Notes: generated by a model from the letters alone, not told the origin. 19,605 nt of DNA from DATFPQ01 sp035264765 (GCA_035264765.1 DATFPQ010000071.1:1-19605), one strand, 5' to 3'; positions 8,216-15,527 are shown, counted from the stretch's first letter. Numbers and translations are program-made.

Positions 8216-10269
8216 AGCCCCGTCCCTCCGGTCGGCCCGCCACCGTGCCGCACGACACCGGCGACCGCACGGTCGCTGCGCTCGTCCGCGCCGTGCGAGG
8301 ACTGCAGCTGCCAAGGCACGCTCGCGACCATGACACCCGGGGTGAACAGCAGCCGGGCCTTCAGCCGCAGGGCGCTCTGGTTGTGCAGCAGCTGCTCCCA
8401 CCAGCGACCCACCACGTACTCGGGGATGTAGACCATCACCACGTCGCGGGGACTGGACCGGCGGATCGACTTCACGTAGTCCAGGACCGGCCGGGTGATC
8501 TCCCGGTACGGCGAGTCCAGCGACTTCAGCGGGATCGGGATCTCCCGACGCTCCCACTCCGCGCGCAGTGCCGCGGTCTCCTCCGGCTCGACGTTTACGC
8601 TGATCGCCTCCAGCACCGAGGGCCGGGTGGCCCGGGCGTAGGCGAGTGCGCGCAGCGCCGGGCGGTGCAGCTTGGACACGAGCACCAGGGCGTGCACCCG
8701 CGAGGGCAGCAGCTCGTCGTGGGCGTCCGGGTCGGGCGCCAGCTCGCGGGCCACGGCGTCGTAGTGGCTGTGGATCCCCCGCATGAGCAGAAAGACGACG
8801 ACCATCGCGGCGATCGCGATCCAGGCGCCGTTCAGGAACTTGGTGATCAGGACGACGACCAGCACCGTTCCGGACATGACCGCGCCCACGGCGTTGATGA
8901 TGCGGGACCTGCGCATCCGGGCCACGTCCGGGCCGCGGGCCGTGATGAGCAGCCGGTTCCAGTGCCTGATCATGCCGATCTGGCTCGTGGTGAACGAGAC
9001 GAACACCCCGACGATGTACAGCTGGATCAGCTTGGTGACCTCGGCGTCGAACGCGATGATCAGCACGATCGCCATCGTCGCCAGCGCGATGATGCCGTTG
9101 CTGAAGGCAAGCCGGTCGCCTCGCGTGTGCAGCTGCCGGGGCAGGAAGCCATCGCGAGCCAGGATCGAGCCGAGCACCGGGAACCCGTTGAAGGCGGTGT
9201 TGGCCGCCAGCACCAGGATCACGCCGGTCGCCGCGGCGACGACGTAGAAGGCCGGCGGGAAGTGGTCGAACACCGCCTTGGCGAGCTGGCCGATCACCGG
9301 GTCCTGGGAGTACGTCGTCCCGTCCGGGAAGGTCAGGACGTTGTCGCCGCCGATCGTCCCCGCCTGGCCGTTGAGCCGCAGCTGCTCCGTGCTGTCCACG
9401 AACCGCAGGTTGGTGAAGTGCGCGAGGGCGAGGATCGACAGCAGCATCGTGACGGCGATGCCACCCAACAGGGCGAGCGTCGTGGCCGCGTTACGGCTCT
9501 TGGGCTTCTGGAACGCGGGCACGCCGTTGCTGATGGCCTCGACGCCGGTGAGCGCCGCGCAGCCGGAGGAGAAGGCCCGCAGGATCAGGAAGGCACCGGC
9601 CAACCCGGCCAACCCCTCCTCGTAGCGCTCCTGCGGGGCGATCGTGAAGACCGAGCTCTCCGCCTGCGGCAGGTGGCCTAACAGCAGGCGCAGGAAGCCG
9701 TACAGGCACATCCCGATGATCGAGAACATGAAGATGTACGTGGGCACCGCGAACGCGCCGCCGGACTCGCGCACCCCACGCAGGTTCATCGCCGTCAGCA
9801 CGACCACCGCGATGACCGCGGCGAGCGCCTCGTGGCCCTTGAGGGCGGGGATCGCCGACGCGCCGTACTGGGCCGCCGACGAGATCGACACCGCAACCGT
9901 GAGGACGTAGTCGACCAGCAGGGCACTCGCGACCGTGAGCCCCGCGGTCTTGCCCAGGTTGGTGGTGGCCACCTCGTAGTCGCCACCCCCGGACGGGTAG
10001 GCGTGCACGTTCTGGCGGTACGACGCGACGACGACGAGCATGACCACGCCGACGGCGATGCCGACCTTCCAGCTGTAGGCGTAGGCACCGAGTCCCGCGA
10101 AGGACAGCGTCAGGAAGATCTCGTCTGGCGCGTATGCCACGGACGACAGGGCGTCGCTGGCGAACACCGGCAGCGCGATCTTCTTGGGCAGGAGCGTCTC
10201 CGCCAGCCGGTCGCTCCCCAGGGGACGACCGACGAGCAGGCGCTTGAGGATGCGTCCGGCGATCGGCAC
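8212..10269 (-). CDS. APC-superfamily permease, KimA/KUP-like, probable potassium importer
   Basis: This 685-residue membrane protein has about 12 hydrophobic segments in residues 30-495 and a cytoplasmic domain at about 496-685. The N-terminal motif FASDALSSVAYAPDEI (37-52) and the HAYPSGGGDYEVA segment are typical of the KimA (YdaO) branch, which in Bacillus imports K+ with protons and is inhibited by c-di-AMP. The C-terminal part (VHALVLVSKLHRPALRALAYA onward) resembles the universal-stress-like domain of that family. The start is GTG at 10269, with GAGG 4 nt upstream and TAGCAT 8 nt upstream. Two TrkA/RCK genes are transcribed divergently, which supports a potassium role. Older annotation would call it an amino-acid permease. 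The family is firm; K+ as substrate is inferred. Confidence 0.88.
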   Translation of the reverse strand: MPIAGRILKRLLVGRPLGSDRLAETLLPKKIALPVFASDALSSVAYAPDEIFLTLSFAGLGAYAYSWKVGIAVGVVMLVVVASYRQNVHAYPSGGGDYEVATTNLGKTAGLTVASALLVDYVLTVAVSISSAAQYGASAIPALKGHEALAAVIAVVVLTAMNLRGVRESGGAFAVPTYIFMFSIIGMCLYGFLRLLLGHLPQAESSVFTIAPQERYEEGLAGLAGAFLILRAFSSGCAALTGVEAISNGVPAFQKPKSRNAATTLALLGGIAVTMLLSILALAHFTNLRFVDSTEQLRLNGQAGTIGGDNVLTFPDGTTYSQDPVIGQLAKAVFDHFPPAFYVVAAATGVILVLAANTAFNGFPVLGSILARDGFLPRQLHTRGDRLAFSNGIIALATMAIVLIIAFDAEVTKLIQLYIVGVFVSFTTSQIGMIRHWNRLLITARGPDVARMRRSRIINAVGAVMSGTVLVVVLITKFLNGAWIAIAAMVVVFLLMRGIHSHYDAVARELAPDPDAHDELLPSRVHALVLVSKLHRPALRALAYARATRPSVLEAISVNVEPEETAALRAEWERREIPIPLKSLDSPYREITRPVLDYVKSIRRSSPRDVVMVYIPEYVVGRWWEQLLHNQSALRLKARLLFTPGVMVASVPWQLQSSHGADERSDRAVAGVVRHGGGPTGGTGL

Positions 10270-10349
10270 GGTGCCTCATGCTAGGGCCTGCCCCGACGTG
10301 TAGCGTGCTCCGCGTCCGCAGCAGGTCGGCGCCACCAGGAAGGCCCTTC
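10270..10349. promoter_or_regulatory. Divergent promoter region of the KimA-like permease and trkA genes
   Basis: On the minus strand TAGCAT (10278-10283) ends 8 nt before the permease GTG. On the plus strand TAGCGT (10301-10306) could serve the first trkA, giving a leader of about 37 nt with AGGAAGG at 10337-10343. No convincing -35 elements are visible. With a leader this short there is no room for a c-di-AMP (ydaO) riboswitch before the permease. Confidence 0.45.
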
Positions 10350-11012
10350 GTGCACTTCGTGATCATGGGGTGCGGCCGGGTCGGTTCGACCCTGGCCCAC
10401 AGCCTCGAAGGACTCGGTCACGATGTGGCCGTGGTGGACCAGGACGAGACGGCGTTCCGCCGGCTCGGCGTCAGCTTCGAGGGCCGGCGGGTCACCGGGG
10501 TCGGCTTCGACCGCGACACGCTGCGCGAGGCCGGCATCGAGCAGGCACACGCGTTCGCCGCGGTCAGCAGCGGCGACAACTCGAACATCCTCGCCGCCCG
10601 CGTCGCCCGCGAGACCTTCGGCATCGAGAACGTCGTGGCCCGCATCTACGACCCCGGTCGGGCGGAGATCTACCAGCGGCTCGGCATCCCGACGGTGGCG
10701 ACCGTCCGGTGGACCTCGGACCAGATGATGCGCCGGCTGCTCCCGAGCGGAGCGGCGTCGCTCTTCCGCGACCCGAGCGGCCGGGTCGTCCTGGCCGAGG
10801 TTCCCCTGCACAAGGGCTGGGTGGGGCACCGGGTCGACCGGATCGCGACGGCGGCGCACGTCCGGATCGCGTACATCACCCGGCTCGGCGAGGCCTTCGT
10901 CCCCGAGTCCAGCACCGCGTACCAGGACGGCGACCTGTTGCATGTCGTCGCACCGGAGGACGATCTGCTTCGAGTGGAGAAAGTCCTCGCCTCCGCCCCT
11001 CTGCACGACTGA
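10350..11012 (+). CDS. trkA: TrkA-family potassium uptake regulatory protein (first copy, CeoB-like)
   Basis: This 220-residue cytoplasmic RCK protein is expected to bind a nucleotide and gate a K+ transporter. Residues 1-125 form a Rossmann RCK_N domain with GCGRVG (7-12) and the acidic residue Asp30 at the end of strand 2 (VAVVDQD), which favours NAD(H). The remainder is an RCK_C domain, ending about AYQDGDLLHVVAPEDDLLRVEKVL. The start is GTG at 10350, with AGGAAGG 6 nt upstream; earlier in-frame ATG use would put unrelated residues before the first beta-strand. The second trkA follows after 15 nt, so they form an operon. It corresponds in order to M. tuberculosis ceoB. Confidence 0.93.
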   Translation: MHFVIMGCGRVGSTLAHSLEGLGHDVAVVDQDETAFRRLGVSFEGRRVTGVGFDRDTLREAGIEQAHAFAAVSSGDNSNILAARVARETFGIENVVARIYDPGRAEIYQRLGIPTVATVRWTSDQMMRRLLPSGAASLFRDPSGRVVLAEVPLHKGWVGHRVDRIATAAHVRIAYITRLGEAFVPESSTAYQDGDLLHVVAPEDDLLRVEKVLASAPLHD

Positions 11013-11027
11013 CCGGGAGGTCGTCCC

Positions 11028-11714
11028 ATGCGCGTCGTCATCGCCGGTGCCGGCAGCGTCGGCCGGTCCATCGCCCGGGAGCTGCTCAGCAACGGGCACC
11101 AGGTGCTGCTGATCGACCGGCTCCCCCGCGCCGTCCAGACCCAGCGGGTCGCCGAGGCCGAGTGGCTGCTCGCGGACGCCTGCGAGATCAGCTCGCTGCA
11201 CGAGGCCGGTCTGGAGAAGTGCGACGTCGTGGTGGCGGCCACCGGCGACGACAAGGCCAACCTCGTGGTCTCGCTGCTAGCGAAGACGGAGTTCGGCGTC
11301 CCGCGGACGGTCGCTCGGGTCAACAACCCGAAGAACGAGTGGATGTTCGACGAGGCGTGGGGCGTCGACGTCGCGGTCTCGACGCCACGGCTGATGACCG
11401 CGCTGATCGAGGAGGCCGTCAGCATCGGCGACCTGGTGCGGATCTTCCAGTTCCAGCAGGGCCGGGCGACCATGGTGGAGATGACCTTGCCCAACGACTC
11501 CCCGTACGCCGGCTCGCGGGTCGGCGACCTGACCTGGCCGCCGGACAGCGTGCTGGTCGGCATCATCCGCGAGGACCGGCCGATCGCGCCCAGCCGGGAC
11601 GACGCGCTCGAGGGGCATGACGAGCTGCTGTTCCTCACCGTGCCGGAGAGCGAGGGCCAGCTCGAGCAGATGCTGTGCCCCGGGCACGTGGAGCACCGGC
11701 CGCCCGTGAACTGA
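11028..11714 (+). CDS. trkA: TrkA-family potassium uptake regulatory protein (second copy, CeoC-like)
   Basis: This second RCK protein of 228 residues probably forms a mixed assembly with the first. RCK_N carries GAGSVG (7-12) and Asp30 (LLID), followed by VVVAATGDDKANLV and VARVNNPKNEW. RCK_C covers about 140-220 (VEMTLPNDSPYAGSRVGDL, then HDELLFLTVPE). The ATG at 11028 has GGGAGG about 7 nt upstream, and the gene starts 15 nt after the first trkA stop. No TrkH, TrkG or KtrB pore gene is present nearby; the divergent KimA-like permease is the only candidate transporter in view. It corresponds to ceoC of M. tuberculosis. Confidence 0.93.
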   Translation: MRVVIAGAGSVGRSIARELLSNGHQVLLIDRLPRAVQTQRVAEAEWLLADACEISSLHEAGLEKCDVVVAATGDDKANLVVSLLAKTEFGVPRTVARVNNPKNEWMFDEAWGVDVAVSTPRLMTALIEEAVSIGDLVRIFQFQQGRATMVEMTLPNDSPYAGSRVGDLTWPPDSVLVGIIREDRPIAPSRDDALEGHDELLFLTVPESEGQLEQMLCPGHVEHRPPVN

Positions 11715-11732
11715 GCGCGGTTCGCAGATATT

Positions 11733-11757
11733 GGCGCGGGGTTCCCCCGGAAGCGCC
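11733..11757. terminator. Possible bidirectional terminator between convergent genes
   Basis: GGCGC (11733-11737) and GCGCC (11753-11757) pair, with an inner GGGG-TT-CCCC stem and a small bulge. It sits in the 44-bp gap between the convergent stops of the second trkA and DUF3159. There is no T-tract. Confidence 0.35.
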
Positions 11758-11758
11758 G

Positions 11759-12445
11759 TCAGGGCTGGACGTCGAGCGGGGTGCGGCCCTTGAGCAGCAG
11801 CGCGCCCATGCCGGCGACCGCCACGAGGTACAACGGCCAGCCGAGGACGACCTTGCACACGCCGAGCCAGCCGACCTGGCCGGCGAGGTAGAGCGGGAGC
11901 ATGGTCACCACGCGCACCGCGTAGAGCGCGGCGAGGACCAGGGTGAGCCGCTGGCACAGCCGCACGATGCCGGGGTGCGCGCGCCAGGCCAGCGGGTCGT
12001 CCGACGTCGCCCCGACCAGGAACCCGATGAGTGGCCAGCGGGTGGCCACCGACAGCACGGTGACGGCGAGCAGCGCGCAGCTGTAGAGGATGCCGGGGAG
12101 GAAGGCGTCCTCGGCGCGACCGCTGCGCAGCGCGAAGGCTGCGGCGATGGCGAGGGCCACCAGGCTGCTCAGGGCGTAGCGCGGGGACTGCCGCGACACC
12201 AGGCGGGCCGCGAGTGCGACCACCACCACGACGGCCGCGGCGACGAGCGCGGCGCGCACGTCGTGGGTGAACGACCAGACCACGACGAAGGCCACCGTCG
12301 GCAGCGCGGCCTCGAGCGAGCCGCGTAGTCCGCCCACCGACTCGGCCAGGCGCGCCCGCACGACCTCCTCGACCGTGGTAGCGCCCGCGGGTACGGGACC
12401 GAGGGCCAGCGGCACGCTCGCGCTGGCCGGGGGCGTCGCCGTCAC
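11759..12445 (-). CDS. DUF3159 family integral membrane protein
   Basis: This 228-residue membrane protein of unknown function is found across actinobacteria in this gene order (counterpart of Rv2693c). A soluble N-terminal 35-40 residues (VEEVVRARLAESVGGLRGSLEAALPT) precedes about five or six hydrophobic segments between 45 and 222, with the family-typical RWPLIGFLVG and HPGIVRLCQRLT stretches between helices. The GTG start at 12445 overlaps the stop of the upstream OB-fold gene as GTGA, so translation is probably coupled. Function is unknown; position beside K+ uptake genes is suggestive only. Confidence 0.88.
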   Translation of the reverse strand: MTATPPASASVPLALGPVPAGATTVEEVVRARLAESVGGLRGSLEAALPTVAFVVVWSFTHDVRAALVAAAVVVVVALAARLVSRQSPRYALSSLVALAIAAAFALRSGRAEDAFLPGILYSCALLAVTVLSVATRWPLIGFLVGATSDDPLAWRAHPGIVRLCQRLTLVLAALYAVRVVTMLPLYLAGQVGWLGVCKVVLGWPLYLVAVAGMGALLLKGRTPLDVQP

Positions 12446-12819
12446 TCCGTCCCGCCGAGCAGCTCGTAGGACGGGTTGAAGACGACCGGCCGGCCGTCCC
12501 GCTGGGCGACGCGGCCGTGCACGCGCAGCATCCGTCCGGCCTGGATGCCCTCGATGTTGCGTCGGCCCAGCCAGATCACGGTCAGGACGCCGGACCCGTC
12601 GTACAGCTCGGCGACCAGTGCCGGGACGCCCGCCCGCGGGCGCAGCGTGACCGTGCGGACCGTGCCGCAGACGCAGGCCGGCTGGCGGTCCGGCAGCTCG
12701 CTGACCGGTGTGCCGCCGAGACGCTCCGACTCCTCCTGGAGGCTCTCGGCCTCCAGCTCGTGGTCAGGGCTGGTGAGGCGGTGCAGGACGCTGCGCAGGC
12801 GCCCCTGGGAGTTGCCCAT
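12442..12819 (-). CDS. Small OB-fold nucleic-acid-binding protein
   Basis: This 125-residue cytoplasmic protein has an acidic helical N-terminus (about 18-35, ELEAESLQEESERLGG) and one OB-fold at about 45-122, with strands CVCGTVRTVTLRP, ALVAELYDGSGVLTVIWLG and GRMLRVHGRVAQRDGRPVVF. The fold resembles the tRNA-anticodon/RecG wedge-type OB domain, so single-stranded nucleic acid binding is plausible. The ATG at 12819 is preceded at 7 nt by TAGGCT and no Shine-Dalgarno, which suggests a leaderless mRNA. It is followed by DUF3159 with a 4-bp overlap. It matches Rv2694c in position. Confidence 0.85.
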   Translation of the reverse strand: MGNSQGRLRSVLHRLTSPDHELEAESLQEESERLGGTPVSELPDRQPACVCGTVRTVTLRPRAGVPALVAELYDGSGVLTVIWLGRRNIEGIQAGRMLRVHGRVAQRDGRPVVFNPSYELLGGTE

Positions 12820-12826
12820 GCGGACG

Positions 12827-12832
12827 AGCCTA
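12827..12832 (-). promoter_or_regulatory. -10 hexamer of a leaderless promoter for the OB-fold gene
   Basis: TAGGCT on the minus strand ends 7 nt before the ATG at 12819. No purine-rich ribosome-binding site lies between. A -35 is not evident. Confidence 0.45.
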
Positions 12833-12863
12833 ACGCGTGGTACGGCGGCGCGGAGGTGCGACC

Positions 12864-12888
12864 TGTGGAGAAAGCCGCCTGTGGATAG
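12864..12888 (+). other. Pair of DnaA-box-like 9-mers
   Basis: TGTGGAGAA (12864-12872) and TGTGGATAG (12880-12888) each match the complement of the DnaA box TTATCCACA at 8 of 9 positions, with starts 16 bp apart. They lie upstream of the OB-fold gene start. Two imperfect sites can arise by chance, so any DnaA binding is speculative. Confidence 0.25.
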
Positions 12889-12899
12889 CCCGCGGTCGG

Positions 12900-13712
12900 T
12901 CAGCGGCGCTCGGTGATCTCCGGGCCGCGCTCGAACGGGTTGAGGTCCTCGTAGGCCGCCGGCACGTCGCCGGGAACGTCATCGACGTCGGCCTCGGCGC
13001 CCGGTGGCGGGCCAGCCTGGGCGCCCTCGGGCAGCTGCAGCGGCAGCAGCTCGCGGGGGCCCATCGGCTCGCGTCCGCGCACGACAACCACCTGGGACAC
13101 GAGCTGCTCGAGCGGGGCGGCCGCCTCGGGGTCCACTGCCGCCTGACCGTGGAACACGGCGCGCAGCATCCACCGGGGACCGTCGACACCGGTGAACCGA
13201 AGCGGCTGGAACCCGACCGTGCCGTCCGGCAGCTGGGCTGGAACCCGGGCGAGCAGCTCGCGACCGAACCGACCGTAGCCAGGGTCTGCGGTGCCGCCCT
13301 GCTCGGTGATGCCCGCCGCGATCTCGTCGGCGATCTCGTTCCAGATGCCCTCCGAGCGGGGAGCCGCGAACGCCTGGACCTGCACCGCGGACTCGCCGAG
13401 CACCAGGAAGGCGCCGGTGACCTGGCCGGTGCTCTCCTCGACCTGCAGCTGGACCTCGATGCCCTCGACGAGCGGCAGCCAGAGCGCGCCGACCTCCAGC
13501 CGCCCCTCGGGTCCGTCGACCTCGCTGGAGTCGAAGGGACCGGTCGAGCGGTCCACGGCCGCCATCCCGGCCGGTGGCGTGTCCGGCTCGTCGCGCACGG
13601 CGTCCGGGGCATCGGCGCCGACGGCGGCGTCGTGCTCCTCCAGCTCCGACGCGACCGGAGCGCCCTCGTCGCCCTGGGCGTCCGTGCCCCGCTTGCGCTT
13701 GAACAGGCTCAC
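12900..13712 (-). CDS. DUF3710 domain-containing protein
   Basis: This 270-residue cytoplasmic protein of unknown function is conserved in actinobacteria next to dut (counterpart of Rv2696c). Residues 1-50 begin MSLFKRKRG and are then charged and acidic. The DUF3710 domain covers about 55-240, with GPFDSSEVD, LQVFAAPRSEGIW-like VQVQAFAAPRSEGIWNEIA and RWMLRAVFHGQAA. The C-terminus is acidic and Pro-rich. The GTG start at 13712 overlaps the dut stop as GTGA and has GGAGG 6 nt upstream, so the two are translationally coupled. A gap of 80 bp with its own candidate promoter separates it from the OB-fold gene. Confidence 0.9.
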   Translation of the reverse strand: MSLFKRKRGTDAQGDEGAPVASELEEHDAAVGADAPDAVRDEPDTPPAGMAAVDRSTGPFDSSEVDGPEGRLEVGALWLPLVEGIEVQLQVEESTGQVTGAFLVLGESAVQVQAFAAPRSEGIWNEIADEIAAGITEQGGTADPGYGRFGRELLARVPAQLPDGTVGFQPLRFTGVDGPRWMLRAVFHGQAAVDPEAAAPLEQLVSQVVVVRGREPMGPRELLPLQLPEGAQAGPPPGAEADVDDVPGDVPAAYEDLNPFERGPEITERR

Positions 13713-14305
13713 CGTGTGCCTCCCTCCGGGACGGTTGCCCCGTCCCGCGTCATCCGGCGCGGTGCCGCGCCCGTGAACCCTCCGGTCGACCCGTGCCCAC
13801 CCGTGCCGCGCGCCGACCCCGGCAGCTCCTCGACCACCACGAACGCCGCCCGCTCGACCCGCTGCACCACCAGCTGCGCGACCCGGTCGCCGCGACTGAG
13901 CACCACTGGGTGGCGCCCGTCGGTGTTCAGCAGGGTCACCCGGATCTCCCCGCGGTAGCCGGCGTCCACTGTGCCGGGGGCGTTGACGACCGTGACGCCG
14001 TGGCGCGCGGCCAGCCCGGAGCGGGGGTGCACGAAGCCGGCGTAGCCGGGCGGCAGCGCGATCGCCACGCCGGTCGGCACGGTGGCCCGCTCCCCCGGCT
14101 GCAGGGTGACGTCGACCGCCGTGCGCAGGTCGGCGCCGGCGTCGCCCTCGTGCTCGTAGCCGGGCACGGGGAGGGCGTCGTCCAGCCGCAGCAGCAGGAC
14201 GTCGACCGGGCTCGCCGGCGGGTCCGGCAGGTGGCGGACGGGTCCTGGCGCGACACCCGGCTGGTCATCGGGCGCGTCACTGGTCGCGGGCAGGGAGGAG
14301 CTCAT
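13709..14305 (-). CDS. dut: Deoxyuridine 5'-triphosphate nucleotidohydrolase (dUTPase)
   Basis: This enzyme hydrolyses dUTP to dUMP and pyrophosphate, keeping uracil out of DNA and feeding dTMP synthesis. All five motifs of the trimeric family are present: DAGADL (55-60), PRSGLA (94-99), GTVDAGYRGEI (111-121), RGDRVAQLVVQRV (138-150) and RGTGGHGSTG (166-175). At 198 residues it exceeds the usual 145-155: about 33 Pro/Asp-rich residues precede the first strand (VDVLLLRL) and 22 follow motif V. The ATG at 14305 has TAGGGT 8 nt upstream and no clear ribosome-binding site. No good internal ATG or GTG precedes the first strand, so the long form is kept. It is coupled to DUF3710. Confidence 0.95.
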   Translation of the reverse strand: MSSSLPATSDAPDDQPGVAPGPVRHLPDPPASPVDVLLLRLDDALPVPGYEHEGDAGADLRTAVDVTLQPGERATVPTGVAIALPPGYAGFVHPRSGLAARHGVTVVNAPGTVDAGYRGEIRVTLLNTDGRHPVVLSRGDRVAQLVVQRVERAAFVVVEELPGSARGTGGHGSTGGFTGAAPRRMTRDGATVPEGGTR

Positions 14306-14313
14306 CGGCAGCG

Positions 14314-14319
14314 ACCCTA
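14314..14319 (-). promoter_or_regulatory. -10 hexamer of a leaderless or near-leaderless dut promoter
   Basis: TAGGGT on the minus strand ends 8 nt before the dut ATG, so the transcript would begin within about 2 nt of the start codon. A TTGACG lies farther upstream but 23 bp away, too far for a standard -35. Confidence 0.4.
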
Positions 14320-14401
14320 GTCCCGCCGACGGGCGCGTGGCGCGTCAACCCCCAAGCCGGGACGGCGTCGACACCGGTCCGGTACCTCAGCGTCGGCATG
14401 C

Positions 14402-14407
14402 CAGGCT
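14402..14407 (+). promoter_or_regulatory. Weak -10-like hexamer before DUF3093
   Basis: CAGGCT ends 6 nt before the ATG at 14414. The first base departs from TANNNT, but the spacing equals that of the better leaderless candidates and no ribosome-binding site is present. Confidence 0.25.
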
Positions 14408-14413
14408 GTCGCC

Positions 14414-14890
14414 ATGACGGCCCCGGGCGACCCGCCCACCCACCGCGAGCGGCTGTGGCCCACGCCGGGTGTGTGGATCGGCTGCTCGCTCGTGGCGGCG
14501 GCCGTCGGCCTGACCGTCCTTGCCGTCGTGAGCCCGGTGGTCGCCGCCTCCGTGTCCCTGCTGGCCGTGGCCGCCACGTTGTGCGCTCTAGCGCTCACCA
14601 GCCCGGTGGTCGAGGTGCGGGACGGCGAGCTGCGGGCCGGCCGCGCGCACATCCCGGTCGAGGCGCTGGGCCGCGTGCGGGTGCTGGACCCGGAGCGCAT
14701 GGACGCGCTGCGCGGCCGGGACGCCGACGTCAGGGCGTACCTGTGCCAGCGTGGGTGGCTGAAGCGAGGCGTCGCCGTCGAGGTGACCGACCCCGACGAC
14801 CCGGTGCCCTACTGGCTGATCTCCTCCCGGAAACCGGAACGGCTCGCCGCCGCCCTGCTGCGGGCGGACGACGAGCCGTCCGGGTCGTGA
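14414..14890 (+). CDS. DUF3093 family membrane protein
   Basis: This 158-residue protein of unknown function is conserved in actinobacteria opposite dut (counterpart of Rv2698). The family-typical YERLWP-like opening (HRERLWPTPGVW, 10-21) is followed by two hydrophobic helices (about 22-40 and 43-62) and a cytoplasmic domain with VVEVRDGELRAGRAHIPVEALGRV, RAYLCQRGWLKRGVAVEVTDPDDPVPYWLISSRKP. The latter is a PH-like strand pattern seen in small bacterial membrane proteins. It is divergent from dut and convergent with DUF4193. The ATG at 14414 lacks a Shine-Dalgarno. Confidence 0.9.
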   Translation: MTAPGDPPTHRERLWPTPGVWIGCSLVAAAVGLTVLAVVSPVVAASVSLLAVAATLCALALTSPVVEVRDGELRAGRAHIPVEALGRVRVLDPERMDALRGRDADVRAYLCQRGWLKRGVAVEVTDPDDPVPYWLISSRKPERLAAALLRADDEPSGS

Positions 14891-14908
14891 GGAGCTGGTG
14901 CTGAGCTG

Positions 14909-15205
14909 TCAGGCGCACTCGCGGCAGACCGGCTGGCCGGCGGACTCGCCGGAAAGCTGGCTGCGGTGCTTGACGAGGAAGCAGCGCGAGCAGGTGAACT
15001 CGTCAGCCTGGCGCGGTAGCACGCGGACCGAGAGCTCCTCGTTGGACAGGTCGGCACCGGGAAGCTCGAAGCCCTCGGCCTGCTCGGTCTCGTCCACGTC
15101 GACGGCCGAGGAGCTCTTGTCGACCCGGCGGGCCTTGAGCTCCTCGATGCTGTCTTCGTTCAGGTCGTCGTCGGTCTTGCGCGGCGCGTCGTAATCGGTC
15201 GCCAT
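14909..15205 (-). CDS. DUF4193 family small zinc-ribbon-like protein
   Basis: This 98-residue acidic protein of unknown function is conserved in actinobacteria (counterpart of Rv2699c). It begins MATDYDAPRKTDDD, has an acidic central segment, and ends with a four-cysteine module Cys72-x2-Cys75 and Cys94-x2-Cys97 (TCSRCFLVKHRSQL, then PVCRECA) that could bind one zinc ion. The ATG at 15205 has GGAGGG about 10 nt upstream. The cysteine spacing suggests a nucleic-acid- or protein-binding treble-clef or ribbon, but no partner is known to me. Confidence 0.92.
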   Translation of the reverse strand: MATDYDAPRKTDDDLNEDSIEELKARRVDKSSSAVDVDETEQAEGFELPGADLSNEELSVRVLPRQADEFTCSRCFLVKHRSQLSGESAGQPVCRECA

Positions 15206-15527
15206 GTGTGGGTCGCCCTCCGCGGGGTGGTGTGGATCTTCAGTGGGCCGGTCGTGCGCACCGCCGGTTCCGGCCCGTTCCGGCGGGCGGAAGCGCTCGC
15301 GGCGTCATAACGCCGAACCCCCCTTGTTTGTGCCCGCCCCGGGCAGGGATTGTGCCCTATCCACGGGTGGGCTGAGAGCCAGGTCTCAGGACCGGCCCCT
15401 TACCTGGCCGAACCTTTACCTGACGTTCGCCTGCACGTGACGACCCTGGTTCGCCAACCGGGGCGGTGACCAGGCACGATGGGCTGCCCGCCCCCGGACC
15501 GTCCGGGGCCGGAGGGGGACGAGGCAG
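15206..15527. other. Divergent intergenic region with several short palindromes
   Basis: These 322 bases separate DUF4193 (-) from a small gene (+) and carry no further gene that I can support. Short inverted repeats are CGGCGT-CATA-ACGCCG (15300-15315), CTGAGA-N6-TCTCAG (15372-15389) and a 17-bp palindrome (15492-15508). TTACCTG occurs twice, at about 15400 and 15416. I cannot pick out a confident promoter in either direction. Confidence 0.5.
15492..15508. promoter_or_regulatory. 17-bp palindrome just before the ribosome-binding site of the small gene
   Basis: CCCCGGACCGTCCGGGG has perfect 8-bp arms around one base and ends 2 nt before GGAGGGGG (15511). It could be an operator or an RNA structure affecting translation; it could also be a chance feature in GC-rich DNA. 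Confidence 0.4.

Noticed and set aside
8216..8557. Upstream extension of the RNA methyltransferase inside the permease gene
   Set aside because: It would add 114 residues of out-of-frame permease sequence before the TRAM domain. The CTG at the permease stop is better placed.
8194..9681. A 495-codon open frame on the + strand opposite the KimA-like permease gene
   Set aside because: The product is rich in Gln, His, Asp and Arg with no domain, and it opposes a membrane protein gene with clear family motifs. It is a shadow frame.
10270..10349. c-di-AMP (ydaO-type) riboswitch before the KimA-like permease
   Set aside because: The leader is far too short and I see none of the conserved riboswitch elements.
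14314..14350. TTGACG as -35 for dut
   Set aside because: It lies 23 bp from TAGGGT, well beyond the usual 16-19 bp spacing.
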